NCBI GenBank assembly: GCA_963759235.1
Contig: CAVWYO010000001.1
Span: 372,001-436,000 of the forward strand
Length of the DNA stretch: 64,000 nucleotides
Reading direction: 5' to 3'
Origin: Bauldia sp963759235
GTDB taxonomy: Bacteria; Pseudomonadota; Alphaproteobacteria; Rhizobiales; Kaistiaceae
Positions 52,290 to 61,522 of the stretch are shown here, one piece after another (the stretch's first letter is position 1; the number at the start of each line of letters is the position of its first letter). Under the pieces are notes generated by a model, which was not told the DNA's origin, ran no database searches, and saw only the letters and a program-made list of their open reading frames with translations. Made by a program: the position numbers and the translations under genes.

Positions 52290-52813
52290 CCTTCGGTCAG
52301 GGCCGCCGCGACGCGCTCGAGGAGCGGGTCGCGCAGGCCAAGAGCACGCAGATGCGCCACCGTGTTGACGATGTAGTCCCTGTTCGCCCCGGAGCCGCCG
52401 TGGCTGTCGCGCACGTGGGCGAGGATCGCTTCCGGCGCCAGCCGCCCGGCATATTGCTGGTGGTGCCGGTCGACCAGGTAGGTCAGCGCGCGGACCGACG
52501 GCCGCCCCGCATGGCGGAGGCGAACGGTCCGCCAGACCTCCCGATAGACCCCGGTGACCAGTTCTCGCTCGCGCAGATAAGCGATCACCGCGGCCCGCTT
52601 GTCGCCGGCGACACGGAAGGCGACGCCGCGGCACGAGCCGCCACGGTCGAGGCCAAGCACCAGGCCGGGGCGTTGCTTGGTACCGCGATGCACCCAGGAA
52701 TAGACGCACAGCGCCCGGTGGGCGCCGGCAAGGTCGGCAGCCGCCGCTTCGCGATAGTCGAAGCCCGGTCGCCACATCAGCGACCCGTAGCCGAAGACCC
52801 AGAAATCGGACAT
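52286..52813 (-). CDS. chaC: ChaC-like gamma-glutamylcyclotransferase
   Basis: Degrades glutathione to 5-oxoproline and Cys-Gly. The substrate loop VFGYGSLMWRPGFDY, the HRGTKQRPGLVLGLDRGGSC stretch, the catalytic Glu in RERELVTGVYREVW and LTYLVDRHHQQYAG match the ChaC family. 175 residues from ATG 52813; an upstream extension is unconserved. Position next to the DUF2125 gene is shared with other Hyphomicrobiales. Confidence 0.92.
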   Translation of the reverse strand: MSDFWVFGYGSLMWRPGFDYREAAAADLAGAHRALCVYSWVHRGTKQRPGLVLGLDRGGSCRGVAFRVAGDKRAAVIAYLRERELVTGVYREVWRTVRLRHAGRPSVRALTYLVDRHHQQYAGRLAPEAILAHVRDSHGGSGANRDYIVNTVAHLRALGLRDPLLERVAAALTEG

Positions 52814-52911
52814 GGGGGAAACCAGGCCGCAGACCTTACGCGGGAACCCGCTCCCACCCAAGGCGGGCGCCGGCCTAACAGGTCGGCACCCCGCACGCAA
52901 CCAGGCAGGTC

Positions 52912-53943
52912 ATGACGACACCAAGGCGCCGGCTCGGCCCCGGCACGAAACTGATCCTCATCGTCATCGCTGTGTTGGTGCTTTTGTGGTGCGGCTACTG
53001 GTTCGCCACCAACCGGATTGCCGCGAGCACCGCGACGGAACTGATCGCCTCGCTCGCCGCCGACGGCCGCGCCGTCGGATGCACCCAGAACAGCACCGGC
53101 GGTTTCCCCTTCAGCCTCGACCTCGATTGCAGCCAGGCGACCTTCAAGGACCAGAAGGCCGGGACATCGGTCGCCTTGTCGAGGATCACGGCAACGGCCC
53201 CGCTCTATTGGCCCGGAAGCGTCAGCGCCGTGATCGCTGCGCCGATGGTGCTCGACGCGCCGGCGCAGGGAGCATCGCTCGATGCGGAATGGGCGAACGC
53301 GGCGGCCAGCTTCGATGCCGGACTTTCCGGCCTCAATCGCGCCGCGGTCGAGCTCGACGGGCTGACCGTCACGTCGAAGGATGCCGAAACGCGGCTGCCG
53401 TTCTCGCAACTGGTCGCCGGCCACACCGAGGCGTTCGCCGAGCCGGCCGCCGGTCACGCCTATCGGTTCTACCTGCTCGCCGACAACATCAAGGTGAAGC
53501 CGCCGAAAGGCAAGGACTACCCGGAAATCGCAGCGGAAGTGGACGCGACGGCGCACGATGTCGGCGGCTCGCTCGGCACCAATCCCTGGCGTGCCGTCAC
53601 CGCCTGGCTTGCCCACGGCGGCACGATCGACGTGACCCGTATCGGACTGTCGCTCGGCGACGCCTCGATCGAAGCGAGCGGAACCCTCGAACTGTCGCCA
53701 GACGGCGTGCTGTCGGGCAAACTCGATCTCCGGCTCACCGACTTGAAGAAACTCCCCGCGATGATCGACAAGATCCGTCCCGGCTCCCGCGACAAGGTCG
53801 CCCAATTGATCGGTGCCGCCGGCATGGTCACCAAGCCGGTCGAGGGCGACCAGACCGCGCGCGACGCCCCGCTGGTCATCCGTGACGGCGTCGTCTCGGT
53901 TGGTGTCATACCGGTGGGGACAATTCCACCCCTCAAGTTCTAG
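52912..53943 (+). CDS. DUF2125 domain-containing exported protein
   Basis: A 343-residue protein with an N-terminal membrane anchor (LILIVIAVLVLLWCGYWFA) and a large periplasmic part. The family signature VGCTQNSTGGFPFSLDLDCS is near the N-terminus; later DNIKVKPPKGKDYPEIAAEV, RIGLSLGDASIEASGTLELS and RDAPLVIRDGVVSVGVIPVG are typical. Function unknown; the family is nearly restricted to alphaproteobacteria and often lies between chaC and the prephenate dehydrogenase gene, as here. Confidence 0.87.
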   Translation: MTTPRRRLGPGTKLILIVIAVLVLLWCGYWFATNRIAASTATELIASLAADGRAVGCTQNSTGGFPFSLDLDCSQATFKDQKAGTSVALSRITATAPLYWPGSVSAVIAAPMVLDAPAQGASLDAEWANAAASFDAGLSGLNRAAVELDGLTVTSKDAETRLPFSQLVAGHTEAFAEPAAGHAYRFYLLADNIKVKPPKGKDYPEIAAEVDATAHDVGGSLGTNPWRAVTAWLAHGGTIDVTRIGLSLGDASIEASGTLELSPDGVLSGKLDLRLTDLKKLPAMIDKIRPGSRDKVAQLIGAAGMVTKPVEGDQTARDAPLVIRDGVVSVGVIPVGTIPPLKF

Positions 53944-54241
53944 ACGTAGACCAGACAGTCCTGAATGATCCAAGATCGCGTGGCAGCCGCGGCCGAACGC
54001 GCGTGGCTGAGTGTCCGCGGCCTTTCCCGAGCGCTGCTGGCCGCCCGAAGCCGCAGCGGAATGACGCAAGACCGGAAACGTCGGCGTTCGGCCCGGTTCG
54101 CCGACGGCCGATGACGCCAATCACGACTTGGTGACCCGATTTCAGGGCCCGCTCGGCGAATAGCCGCCGCGGTTAGGTGTTTTCTGGTGACGACGGTCTG
54201 CCGCGGACGACAGTCACCGTCCTTCAACAGGAGCTACTCGA

Positions 54242-54844
54242 ATGACTCGCAGAAACCACATGCCCCTCGTCATGGCGTTCGCCGCCACACTGGGCCTTGC
54301 CTTCGCCGGCCCCGCTTTCGCCTTCGGTGGCGGCAGCTCCGGCGGTGGAAGTTCCGGTGGCGGCAGCAGTTCCGGCAGCGGAAGTGCCGGCAACGGCAGC
54401 GCCGCCACCGACATTCCCCATTGCAACAAAGGCTACGTCTACGACGCGAAGAAGCGCATTTGCGTCAAGGCGACGTCGAGCCTTTTTGGCGACCAGGAAC
54501 TCTACGTGCAAGGCCACGACCTGGCGCTGGCCGGCCGCTACCAGGAAGCGCTCGACGCGCTCAATGCGGTCGGCAACAAGGACTCGATGACGTTGACCAT
54601 GATCGGCTACGCCACCAGAAAGTCCGGCAACTACGACCAGGGCGTCGCCTACTATCAGCAGGCCCTCGCCCTCGACGAGAACAACGTCAACACCCACGAG
54701 TATCTCGGCGAGGCCTATGCCGAGAAGGGCAAGATCGACGACGCCAAGGCCGAACTGGTCAAGGTCGCGGCGCTCTGCGGCACGACCTGCGAGCAGTACC
54801 AGGATCTCGCCGCGGCAATTGCCGGCACACCCAACGAGAGCTGA
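54242..54844 (+). CDS. Exported TPR protein with glycine/serine linker
   Basis: A 200-residue protein: signal peptide (MAFAATLGLAFAGPAFAFGG), a Gly/Ser spacer of about 30 residues, a small two-Cys motif (IPHCNKGYVYDAKKRICVK), then two or three TPR repeats (QGHDLALAGRYQEALDALNA; IGYATRKSGNYDQGVAYYQQ; YLGEAYAEKGKIDDAKAELV). Likely a periplasmic scaffold. About 300 bases upstream contain no gene. A perfect hairpin lies just after the stop. Confidence 0.78.
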   Translation: MTRRNHMPLVMAFAATLGLAFAGPAFAFGGGSSGGGSSGGGSSSGSGSAGNGSAATDIPHCNKGYVYDAKKRICVKATSSLFGDQELYVQGHDLALAGRYQEALDALNAVGNKDSMTLTMIGYATRKSGNYDQGVAYYQQALALDENNVNTHEYLGEAYAEKGKIDDAKAELVKVAALCGTTCEQYQDLAAAIAGTPNES

Positions 54845-54853
54845 CGAAAAATA

Positions 54854-54885
54854 GACATGCGGGCCGGCGTTCCGGCCCGCATGTC
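54854..54885 (+). terminator. Perfect 14-bp hairpin after the TPR gene
   Basis: GACATGCGGGCCGG (54854-54867) pairs perfectly with CCGGCCCGCATGTC (54872-54885) over a CGTT loop, nine bases after the stop. No T tract follows on either strand, so it may act with a factor or serve both convergent genes. Confidence 0.6.
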
Positions 54886-54956
54886 CCTGCCATTTCCCTC
54901 CAGACCGGCGGCGGTTTCCCGACAAGGACCGGCGCTCCGGTTTGGCCGGAGATGCT

Positions 54957-55895
54957 TCAGGACTCGGTGTCCTTTTCCGTGCCGTGGGGTCGGCCGAAAT
55001 CGGCGGCCTCCGTCTCCTGCCCGGCGGCGATGATGCCGCGTCGGATTTCGCGGGTGCGGCTGAAGAGGTCGTAGAGCCTCTCCCCCTCGCCATAGCGGAT
55101 GAGCCGCTGCAGCGCCGTCAGGTCCTCCGAGAAGCGGCCGAGCATCTCCAGTACGGCGTCGCGATTATGGAGAAACACGTCTCGCCACATGGTCGGATCG
55201 GAAGCGGCGATGCGGGTGAAGTCGCGGAAGCCGCCGGCCGAGAACTTCATCACCTCCGACTGGGTCACCGTCTCGAGGTCGGCGGCGGTGCCGACGATGT
55301 TGTAGGCGATGAGGTGCGGCACATGGCTGGTGATGGCGAGCACCAAATCGTGGTGCTCGGCGGTCATCGTTTCGACATTGGCGCCGAGCCGTCGCCAGAA
55401 TTGCGTCAGCCGTTCGACGGCGGCCGGGTCGGTGCCCGGCGGCGGGGTGAGGATGCACCAGCGATTCTCGAAGAGTTCGGCGAAGCCGGCGTCAGGCCCG
55501 GAATATTCGGTGCCGGCGACCGGATGGGCCGGAACGAAATGCACGCCCTTCGGCAGATGCGGCGCCATCTGGGCAACGACCGACGCCTTGACCGAGCCGA
55601 CATCGGAAACGATGCAGCCGGGTTTCAGGCTCCCGGCAATTGCCCTGGCAACGTCGCCGGAGGCGCCGACCGGGACGCAGAGGATGACGCAGTCGGCGTC
55701 CTTCGCCGCTTCGGCCGGGTCGGCATGGTAGCTGTCGCCGAGGCCGAGTTCCTCGGCCCGGCCCCGCGTCTTCGCGGTTCGGCTGTGGATCGCGATGTGG
55801 GTCGCGGCGCCGGATTTGCGGGCGGCCAGCGCGATCGAGGAGCCGATCAGCCCGATACCGATCAGCGCCAGCCGCTGAAAGACGGGGTCGGTCAT
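54957..55895 (-). CDS. tyrC: Prephenate/arogenate dehydrogenase
   Basis: NAD(P)-dependent oxidative decarboxylation of prephenate (or arogenate) for tyrosine synthesis. Rossmann motif LALIGIGLIGSSIALAA, then VSDVGSVKASVV, FVPAHPVAGTEYSGP with the catalytic His, ITSHVPHLIAYNIV and FRDFTRIAASDPTMWRDVF match the TyrA/TyrC family; no chorismate mutase or ACT domain is attached. 312 residues. It is third in the operon, its ATG sharing one base with the hisC stop. Confidence 0.91.
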   Translation of the reverse strand: MTDPVFQRLALIGIGLIGSSIALAARKSGAATHIAIHSRTAKTRGRAEELGLGDSYHADPAEAAKDADCVILCVPVGASGDVARAIAGSLKPGCIVSDVGSVKASVVAQMAPHLPKGVHFVPAHPVAGTEYSGPDAGFAELFENRWCILTPPPGTDPAAVERLTQFWRRLGANVETMTAEHHDLVLAITSHVPHLIAYNIVGTAADLETVTQSEVMKFSAGGFRDFTRIAASDPTMWRDVFLHNRDAVLEMLGRFSEDLTALQRLIRYGEGERLYDLFSRTREIRRGIIAAGQETEAADFGRPHGTEKDTES

Positions 55896-57010
55896 CACGT
55901 CTCCGAGCCCGACAGGAAGTCGGCCAACGCCTTCACCGTCGCCTCGTTGGCCTCGGCGCTGCCGACGGTCATGCGGAGCGCGTCGGGCAGGCCATAGGCT
56001 TCGAGCCGCCGCACGACGATGCCGCGCTCGAGGAGAAAGGCATCGGCCTCGACGGCCCGGCGTCCGGCAATGTCGGGGAAGTGGATGAGCACGAAATTGG
56101 CGACGCTCGGCGTCACCGTCAGTCCGAGCCGCTCGATCTCGGCCGTGAGCTTCGGCAGCCATGCCTCGTTGTGGGCGGCGGCCTGCTCTGTGTGCGCACG
56201 ATCGCCCAGCGAGGCGACACCGGCAGCGATCGCCGGGGCCGACACGTTGAACGGACCGCGGATGCGGTTCACCGCGTCGACGATGTGGGCCGGCCCGTAG
56301 CACCAGCCGATGCGCAGACCGGCAAGGCCATGGATCTTCGAGAAGGTGCGGGTCATCACCACGTTGTCGGCGGAGCCGGCCAGCTCGATGCCGCTCTCAT
56401 AGTCGTTGCGGCGCACATATTCGGCATAGGCCGCGTCGATGACGAGGACCGCATGCGACGGCAGGCCGGCATGCAGGCGGCGCACCTCGTCGAACGGCAG
56501 ATAGGTGCCGGTCGGATTGTTGGGGTTGGCGAGGAAGACGACCCGCGTCCGCTCGGTGACCCGCGCGAGAATGGCGTCGACGTCGGCGGTGAGCGCCGAT
56601 TCCGGCGCGACCACCGCGGTGCCGCCCGCCGCCCTGATGGCAATCGGATAGACCAGGAAGCCGTGCTCCGTGTGGATCGCCTCGTCGCCTGGGCCGATAT
56701 AGGCGTGGGCGATGAGGTTGAGGATTTCATCGGAGCCGGCGCCGCAGACGATGCGATCCGGGTTGAGCCCGTAGGTCGCGGCGATCGCCGCGCGGAGTTC
56801 GCTTGCCGAGCCGTCCGGATAGAGCGCCAGCTTGTCGGCGACCGCCAGATAGGCCGCGATCGCCGCCGGGCTGGGGCCGAGCGGCGTCTCGTTCGACGAC
56901 AGCTTGTGGAGCTTGGCGCCACCCGCCGCTTTCGAACGGCCCGGAACGTAGGGCGCGATATCGAGCACCCCGGGACGCGGGACCGGTCGCTTCGAGCTCG
57001 CCGTCATCAT
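55895..57010 (-). CDS. hisC: Histidinol-phosphate / aromatic aminotransferase
   Basis: PLP-dependent aminotransferase of 371 residues. KLSSNETPLGPSPAAI, VCGAGSDEILNLIAHAY, FLANPNNPTGTYLPF, VIDAAYAEYV, and the Schiff-base Lys in TRTFSKIHGLAGLRIGW define HisC. Sitting between chorismate mutase and prephenate dehydrogenase, it probably transaminates aromatic keto acids or prephenate as well as, or instead of, histidinol phosphate. It starts ATGATG at 57010; the chorismate mutase stop overlaps by a few bases. Confidence 0.92.
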   Translation of the reverse strand: MMTASSKRPVPRPGVLDIAPYVPGRSKAAGGAKLHKLSSNETPLGPSPAAIAAYLAVADKLALYPDGSASELRAAIAATYGLNPDRIVCGAGSDEILNLIAHAYIGPGDEAIHTEHGFLVYPIAIRAAGGTAVVAPESALTADVDAILARVTERTRVVFLANPNNPTGTYLPFDEVRRLHAGLPSHAVLVIDAAYAEYVRRNDYESGIELAGSADNVVMTRTFSKIHGLAGLRIGWCYGPAHIVDAVNRIRGPFNVSAPAIAAGVASLGDRAHTEQAAAHNEAWLPKLTAEIERLGLTVTPSVANFVLIHFPDIAGRRAVEADAFLLERGIVVRRLEAYGLPDALRMTVGSAEANEATVKALADFLSGSET

Positions 57011-57864
57011 GCGGCCCCGGTCATGCCCGGCGCCGCGTAGAGCACCGACGGCGGGCCATCGAGGGCGATGCCGCGGGCGATGCCGCCGACCTCGGCCATC
57101 TCGTCGATCGCCGTGCCGGTTCGCGTCGCGATCGAGCCCCGATCGAGATCGGCCACGGCGGCGATCAGCGTGTCCCATCGGCCGGCGCTCTTCTGTCCGG
57201 CCAGCACCTCGATGCCGTCGGCGTCCGCCAGCTCCGATTGCGACGTCACCGCGTGGATGCGAACCTCGGGCGGCGTCGGGTCGGCAAGCGGCGGCGAAAC
57301 GACCAAGGCCGGCAAATCGGCCGGCCTTTGCTTCGCCCTGATGAAGGGCAGGTGCGACATGATACGGGGCGAGCCCGCCCCGACCAGGCCGCGCCACCAC
57401 GCCCGGCTCTCCTGCGGTGCGCCCAGCGCGACCAGCCCGAGGTCGGTGTTCTGGCCGACGCGGGCGACCACCGAGGCGGCGTCGGGCATGACGTCGAGAT
57501 TGACCGCGAAGCCGAAATAGAAGCGAGCCAGGTCGCACATCCTCTCCGGCTCGAACGACATGTCGACGGCAATGTCGAACGGTGCCTGCAGGCGGGTGAA
57601 GGTGGTGATGATCTCGCGCCAGATGTGCTCGACGGTGGTGACCGGCAAAGCCCCCGAATGAGCGGCGACCAGGCGGCGCATCATGTCGGCCTCGCGCCCA
57701 GGGCGAAAGGCGTTGGCCGGATTGGAAGTGCCCTTGATCCGGATGAGAGAATCGACCACCGCGCCGCGGTCGATCAGCAGCCGATGCAGCTCGGCATCGA
57801 TCGTGTCGATCTTCCGGCGCAGGTCGGCCAGCGCTTGGCTATCACCGTTGGCGGTTTCTGACAT
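57007..57864 (-). CDS. Chorismate mutase with long C-terminal domain
   Basis: Residues 1-95 are an AroQ-type chorismate mutase (LADLRRKIDTIDAELHRLLI, RPGREADMMRRLVAAHSG, IWREIITTFTRLQ), which turns chorismate into prephenate. Residues about 100-285 form a second region (FDIAVDMSFEPERMCDLARF, VARVGQNTDLGLVALGAPQE, PFIRAKQRPADLPALVVSPP) present in relatives at this locus; it may be a degenerate regulatory or dehydratase-like domain and is not a standard PDT. 285 residues. First gene of the coupled chorismate mutase-hisC-tyrC operon. Confidence 0.83.
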   Translation of the reverse strand: MSETANGDSQALADLRRKIDTIDAELHRLLIDRGAVVDSLIRIKGTSNPANAFRPGREADMMRRLVAAHSGALPVTTVEHIWREIITTFTRLQAPFDIAVDMSFEPERMCDLARFYFGFAVNLDVMPDAASVVARVGQNTDLGLVALGAPQESRAWWRGLVGAGSPRIMSHLPFIRAKQRPADLPALVVSPPLADPTPPEVRIHAVTSQSELADADGIEVLAGQKSAGRWDTLIAAVADLDRGSIATRTGTAIDEMAEVGGIARGIALDGPPSVLYAAPGMTGAA

Positions 57865-57953
57865 GGCTCAAGATATCGCCGGAGGGGGTCTGTCGGGCTG
57901 GTTGCTGAGGGCGCGATTCATAGGCAAGCCGACCAGCAAAATCAAAGAAAACA

Positions 57954-57982
57954 TTGACAGTTACAGGCCTCGCTCCTAGCAA
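57954..57982 (+). promoter_or_regulatory. Candidate promoter of metX
   Basis: TTGACA (57954-57959) is followed after 17 bases by TAGCAA (57977-57982), a weak -10. It lies 34 bases before the metX start in the divergent gap. The perfect -35 is the main support. Confidence 0.4.
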
Positions 57983-58015
57983 AAACGAAACTCTGCATGG
58001 AAGATTGAACTCAAG

Positions 58016-59218
58016 ATGACCTTCGCCGGCGACACGGAGAGAGCAAAGGCCGGCGCGATCGACCCGTCGCAGGCGGCGCTTGATCAGGCGGACAATCCGT
58101 CCACCCCGGTGGTCCGCTTCGGGCCGGACGAGCCGCTCATGCTCGATTCCGGCACGCGGCTCGATCATCTTCAGATCGCCTATCAGACCTACGGAACACT
58201 CGACGCCGAACGCTCCAATGCAATTTTGATCTGTCACGCGCTGACCGGCGACCAGCATGTCTGCAACGAACACCCGGTCACCGGCAAGCCGGGCTGGTGG
58301 TCGGAGATGGTGGGACCGGGCAAGCCGATCGACACCAGTCGCTACTTCGTCATCTGCGTGAACGTGCTCGGCGGCTGCATGGGCACCACCGGGCCGGCCT
58401 CGACCGATCCGCAAACCGGCAAGCCCTATGGGCTCGGCCTGCCGGTGATCACCATCCGGGACATGGTCAACGTCCAGGCGCGACTTCTCGACCACCTCGG
58501 CATCGAGACGCTCTTCGCGGTGGCCGGCGGCTCAATGGGCGGCATGCAGGTCCTGCAGTGGGTGGCAAGCTACCCCGACCGGGTGTTCAGCGCCCTGCCG
58601 ATCGCGGCGGGCGCTCGCCATTCCTCCCAGAACATCGCCTTCCACGAAGTCGGCCGCCAAGCGGTGATGGCCGATCCCGAGTGGCGCGGCGGGCGCTACC
58701 TCAGTGAAGCCACCAGCCCGCGCAAGGGCCTGGCGGTCGCCCGCATGGCCGCACACATCACTTATCTGTCGGAGCAGGCGCTTCATCGCAAGTTCGGGCG
58801 GAACCTGCAGAACCGCGACAAGCCGACCTTCGGCTTCGACGCGGATTTCCAGATCGAATCCTATCTCCGCCATCAGGGCATGACCTTCGTCGACCGGTTC
58901 GACGCCAATTCGTATCTCTATCTCACCCGGGCGATGGACTATTTCGATCTCGCCGCCGACTATGGCGGGCGGCTCGCCAACGCCTTTCGCGGGGCGAAGA
59001 CCCGCTTCTGCGTGGCCTCCTTCACTTCCGACTGGCTGTTCCCCACGGTCGAGAACAAGGCGGTGGTGCGGGCGCTCAACGCTTCCGGCGCCAGCGTCAG
59101 CTTCGTCGAAATCGAGACCGATCGCGGTCACGATGCCTTCCTGCTCGACGAGCCGGAGCTGTTCGACACCATTCGCGGGTTCCTCACCTCGGCGGGGCAT
59201 GCCCGCGGGATCGCTTGA
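58016..59218 (+). CDS. metX: Homoserine O-acetyltransferase
   Basis: Acetylates (or succinylates) homoserine to start methionine synthesis. An alpha/beta hydrolase of 400 residues with the nucleophile elbow AVAGGSMGGMQVLQWVASYP, oxyanion region LICHALTGDQHV, GPASTDPQTGKPYG and the C-terminal Asp and His in VASFTSDWLFPTVENKA and ETDRGHDAFLLD. MetW follows one base after the stop. Acyl-donor choice (acetyl versus succinyl) cannot be read reliably from the sequence. Confidence 0.94.
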   Translation: MTFAGDTERAKAGAIDPSQAALDQADNPSTPVVRFGPDEPLMLDSGTRLDHLQIAYQTYGTLDAERSNAILICHALTGDQHVCNEHPVTGKPGWWSEMVGPGKPIDTSRYFVICVNVLGGCMGTTGPASTDPQTGKPYGLGLPVITIRDMVNVQARLLDHLGIETLFAVAGGSMGGMQVLQWVASYPDRVFSALPIAAGARHSSQNIAFHEVGRQAVMADPEWRGGRYLSEATSPRKGLAVARMAAHITYLSEQALHRKFGRNLQNRDKPTFGFDADFQIESYLRHQGMTFVDRFDANSYLYLTRAMDYFDLAADYGGRLANAFRGAKTRFCVASFTSDWLFPTVENKAVVRALNASGASVSFVEIETDRGHDAFLLDEPELFDTIRGFLTSAGHARGIA

Positions 59219-59219
59219 G

Positions 59220-59852
59220 ATGAACGCCCCCCAGCGCGGCAGTCCGGCAAGCGCCACCCGGGTCGATCATCTGGTCATCGCCGAACTGGTGACCCCGGGC
59301 GTGCGGGTGCTGGACGTCGGCTGCGGCGACGGCGAGCTCCTCGGCCTCCTCCAAGCGACGCGGGGCGTCGACGGCCGCGGCATCGAGATCAGCCAGAAGG
59401 GGGTCAACGAGTGCGTTGCCCGCGGTCTGTCGGTGATCCAGGGCGACGCCGATACCGACCTCATCGATTATCCCGACGACGCATTCGATTACGTCATTCT
59501 CAGCCAGACGCTACAGGCAACCCGCCGGCCGCGCGACGTCATGGAACAGATGTTGCGGATCGGCGGCAAGGCGGTGGTGTCCTTCCCGAATTTCGGCCAT
59601 TGGCGGATGCGCGGGATGCTGCTGGCCAACGGCCGCATGCCGGTGACGCGCAGTCTGCCCCACAGCTGGTATGATACGCCCAATATCCACTTCTGCACGA
59701 TCCGCGACTTCGTCGTTCTCTGCGACGAACTCGACGCAAAGATCGAGAAGGCGGTGGCGTTGAACGGCAGCGGGCAGCGGATCGCGCTGAACGCGCCGTG
59801 GTGGTTCTGGAACCTGTTGGGCCAGCAGGCTGTGTTTCTTCTCAGCCGCTGA
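59220..59852 (+). CDS. metW: MetW, methionine biosynthesis protein
   Basis: A 210-residue SAM-methyltransferase-fold protein required alongside MetX in many proteobacteria. Motif I VRVLDVGCGDGELLGLLQ, then GRGIEISQKGVNECVARGL, DYVILSQTLQATRRPRDVM and FPNFGHWRMRGMLLANGRMP, the last being the MetW hallmark. It overlaps the metX region almost directly (one base spacing), so it is co-translated. Confidence 0.94.
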   Translation: MNAPQRGSPASATRVDHLVIAELVTPGVRVLDVGCGDGELLGLLQATRGVDGRGIEISQKGVNECVARGLSVIQGDADTDLIDYPDDAFDYVILSQTLQATRRPRDVMEQMLRIGGKAVVSFPNFGHWRMRGMLLANGRMPVTRSLPHSWYDTPNIHFCTIRDFVVLCDELDAKIEKAVALNGSGQRIALNAPWWFWNLLGQQAVFLLSR

Positions 59853-59855
59853 CCG

Positions 59856-60410
59856 ATGGTCAAGGGGGGCATGGGTCGACGGATGCCGGACCTGAAGGTC
59901 GTGGTCGGCGACATCACGAGGCTCGACGTCGATGCGATCGTCAACGCTGCCAACACCTCGCTCCTCGGCGGCGGTGGCGTCGACGGCGCCATTCACCGCG
60001 CCGCCGGGCCCCAATTGCTGGCGGAGTGCCGGACGCTTGGCGGCTGCCCGACCGGCGAGGCGCGGATCACCGGCGGGTACCGCCTGCCGGCGCGCCACGT
60101 CATTCATACCGTCGGCCCGGTGTGGCGTGGCGGAGACCATGGCGAGGACGTGCTGCTCGCTTCCTGCTACCGGACCGCATTGGCGCTCGCCCGCGAGCAT
60201 GGGATCACGTCCATCGCCTTTCCGGCGATCTCGACCGGCGTCTATGGGTTTCCCGCCGACCGTGCCGCCGGCATCGCCGTCAGGACCGTTACCGAGGAAA
60301 CCGGAACGGCACCGGGTGCGTTGACGGAGGTGATCTTCTGTTGCTTCGGTGATACCGTGGCCGATCATCACCGGGCCGCGTTGCGGGGACGAGAAAGGCC
60401 GGAGCAATGA
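59856..60410 (+). CDS. Macro domain protein (O-acetyl-ADP-ribose deacetylase-like)
   Basis: A 184-residue single macro domain. KVVVGDITRLDVDAIVNAAN and TSLLGGGGVDGAIHRAAGP bind ADP-ribose; ARHVIHTVGPVW and IAFPAISTGVYGFP complete the fold, matching YmdB/MacroD-type deacetylases that remove ADP-ribose or acetyl groups. ATG 59883 is an alternative start that removes nine poorly conserved residues. It is three bases from metW and overlaps the extensin-like gene by four. Confidence 0.9.
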   Translation: MVKGGMGRRMPDLKVVVGDITRLDVDAIVNAANTSLLGGGGVDGAIHRAAGPQLLAECRTLGGCPTGEARITGGYRLPARHVIHTVGPVWRGGDHGEDVLLASCYRTALALAREHGITSIAFPAISTGVYGFPADRAAGIAVRTVTEETGTAPGALTEVIFCCFGDTVADHHRAALRGRERPEQ

Positions 60411-61429
60411 TCCGTCGTTTCGGATCCGTTTTGATTGCGGCTGGCATACTCCTGGCGGTCCCGGCGCTGTCGACCGCTCAGGATGGGCCGGTCCAGCAAC
60501 TCCGCCACTTCTTTGCGCCGCCCGTCCAGGCCCTGAAGCGTGTATTGGAGGGCGACCACCCGGTATCCGTTCGAGCCGCCCCGGCCGCGGCGAAGCCGAA
60601 GGCCCCGGACGTCCCGGCGACACCGGACGTCGCCACGAGCGACGTGCCGACCCCCCATGTCCGCCCGACTCCGCCGGCCGAGGCGCCTGTCGTAGAGGCG
60701 GCGGATACGAATGCGGTGGGGGCGGTTGAACCCGTCGATTTCGATCAAAGATTCGAGCCGGACGGGCCGCCGGCTACGACGTCCGCGGTCGTCGACGTTC
60801 CGTTGCCGAAGCTCCGATCCGCGGCGGCAAAGCCCGTTCCGGCGGCCACCAAGCTCGCCTCACTGGCGCCGAACGGAGCTGAGGTGCCCACCGCGGGCGC
60901 GTGCACGCGAAGCCTGGCCTCGCTTGGCATCGTCGCCGCTTCGGCTGAACCGATTCGGCAGGGGATCTGCGGAATTCCCGCGCCGGTGGCGGTGTCGGCG
61001 CTCGACGGCGGCAATATAACCTTCAGCGAAACCGCAATGGTCAACTGCCGGATGGCCGACACGCTGGCGACATGGATGCACGACTCGGTCGAGCCGGCGG
61101 CGCGCCAATATCTCGGCGGCGACGTCAAGGGCATCCGGGTCGCCGCTTCCTACGCCTGCCGGACGCGGGACGGCATCCCCGGCGCCAAGATGAGCGAGCA
61201 CGCCTACGGCAATGCCATCGATATCGCGGCCTTCAATGTTGCCGGTGTCGGCTGGGTGGAAGTCGGCCACAGCAAGGGCATTGCGGCCTCCCGTTTCCTG
61301 GCCGCCGTCCGCAAATCCGCCTGCGGTCCCTTCACCACGGTCCTCGGGCCGGGCACCGACGGCTACCACAGCGAACATTTCCATCTCGACCTTGCCCGGC
61401 GCAGCAACGGCAGCCTCTACTGCAAGTGA
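60407..61429 (+). CDS. Exported extensin-like family protein
   Basis: A 340-residue protein with signal peptide (VLIAAGILLAVPALSTAQDG), a Pro/Ala-rich linker to about residue 165, and an extensin-like C-terminal domain. The domain shows CRTRDGIPGAKMSEHAYGNA and GPGTDGYHSEHFHLDLARR, with the His/Asp residues of a D,D-peptidase-like metal site and paired cysteines (YACR, SACGPF, LYCK). Related rhizobial proteins are thought to act on the cell wall; activity is unproven. The start overlaps the macro-domain stop (ATGA). Confidence 0.85.
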   Translation: MIRRFGSVLIAAGILLAVPALSTAQDGPVQQLRHFFAPPVQALKRVLEGDHPVSVRAAPAAAKPKAPDVPATPDVATSDVPTPHVRPTPPAEAPVVEAADTNAVGAVEPVDFDQRFEPDGPPATTSAVVDVPLPKLRSAAAKPVPAATKLASLAPNGAEVPTAGACTRSLASLGIVAASAEPIRQGICGIPAPVAVSALDGGNITFSETAMVNCRMADTLATWMHDSVEPAARQYLGGDVKGIRVAASYACRTRDGIPGAKMSEHAYGNAIDIAAFNVAGVGWVEVGHSKGIAASRFLAAVRKSACGPFTTVLGPGTDGYHSEHFHLDLARRSNGSLYCK

Positions 61430-61522
61430 CGAGAGCCGGCCGGAGATGCCGAGACGGTCCATCTCCCGGTGTCCCGGAGGGGGATGAGGTGCGTCCAAAC
61501 GACCGAAGCAGCCCCGGATCAT

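Noticed and set aside
54224..55093. Minus-strand reading over the exported TPR gene
   Set aside because: It crosses the perfect hairpin and opposes a gene with a signal peptide and TPR motifs; composition is shadow-like.
57865..58015. SAM-II riboswitch upstream of metX
   Set aside because: Alphaproteobacterial metX genes often have one, but the conserved core and the CTAAAAAGG-type end were not found in this leader.
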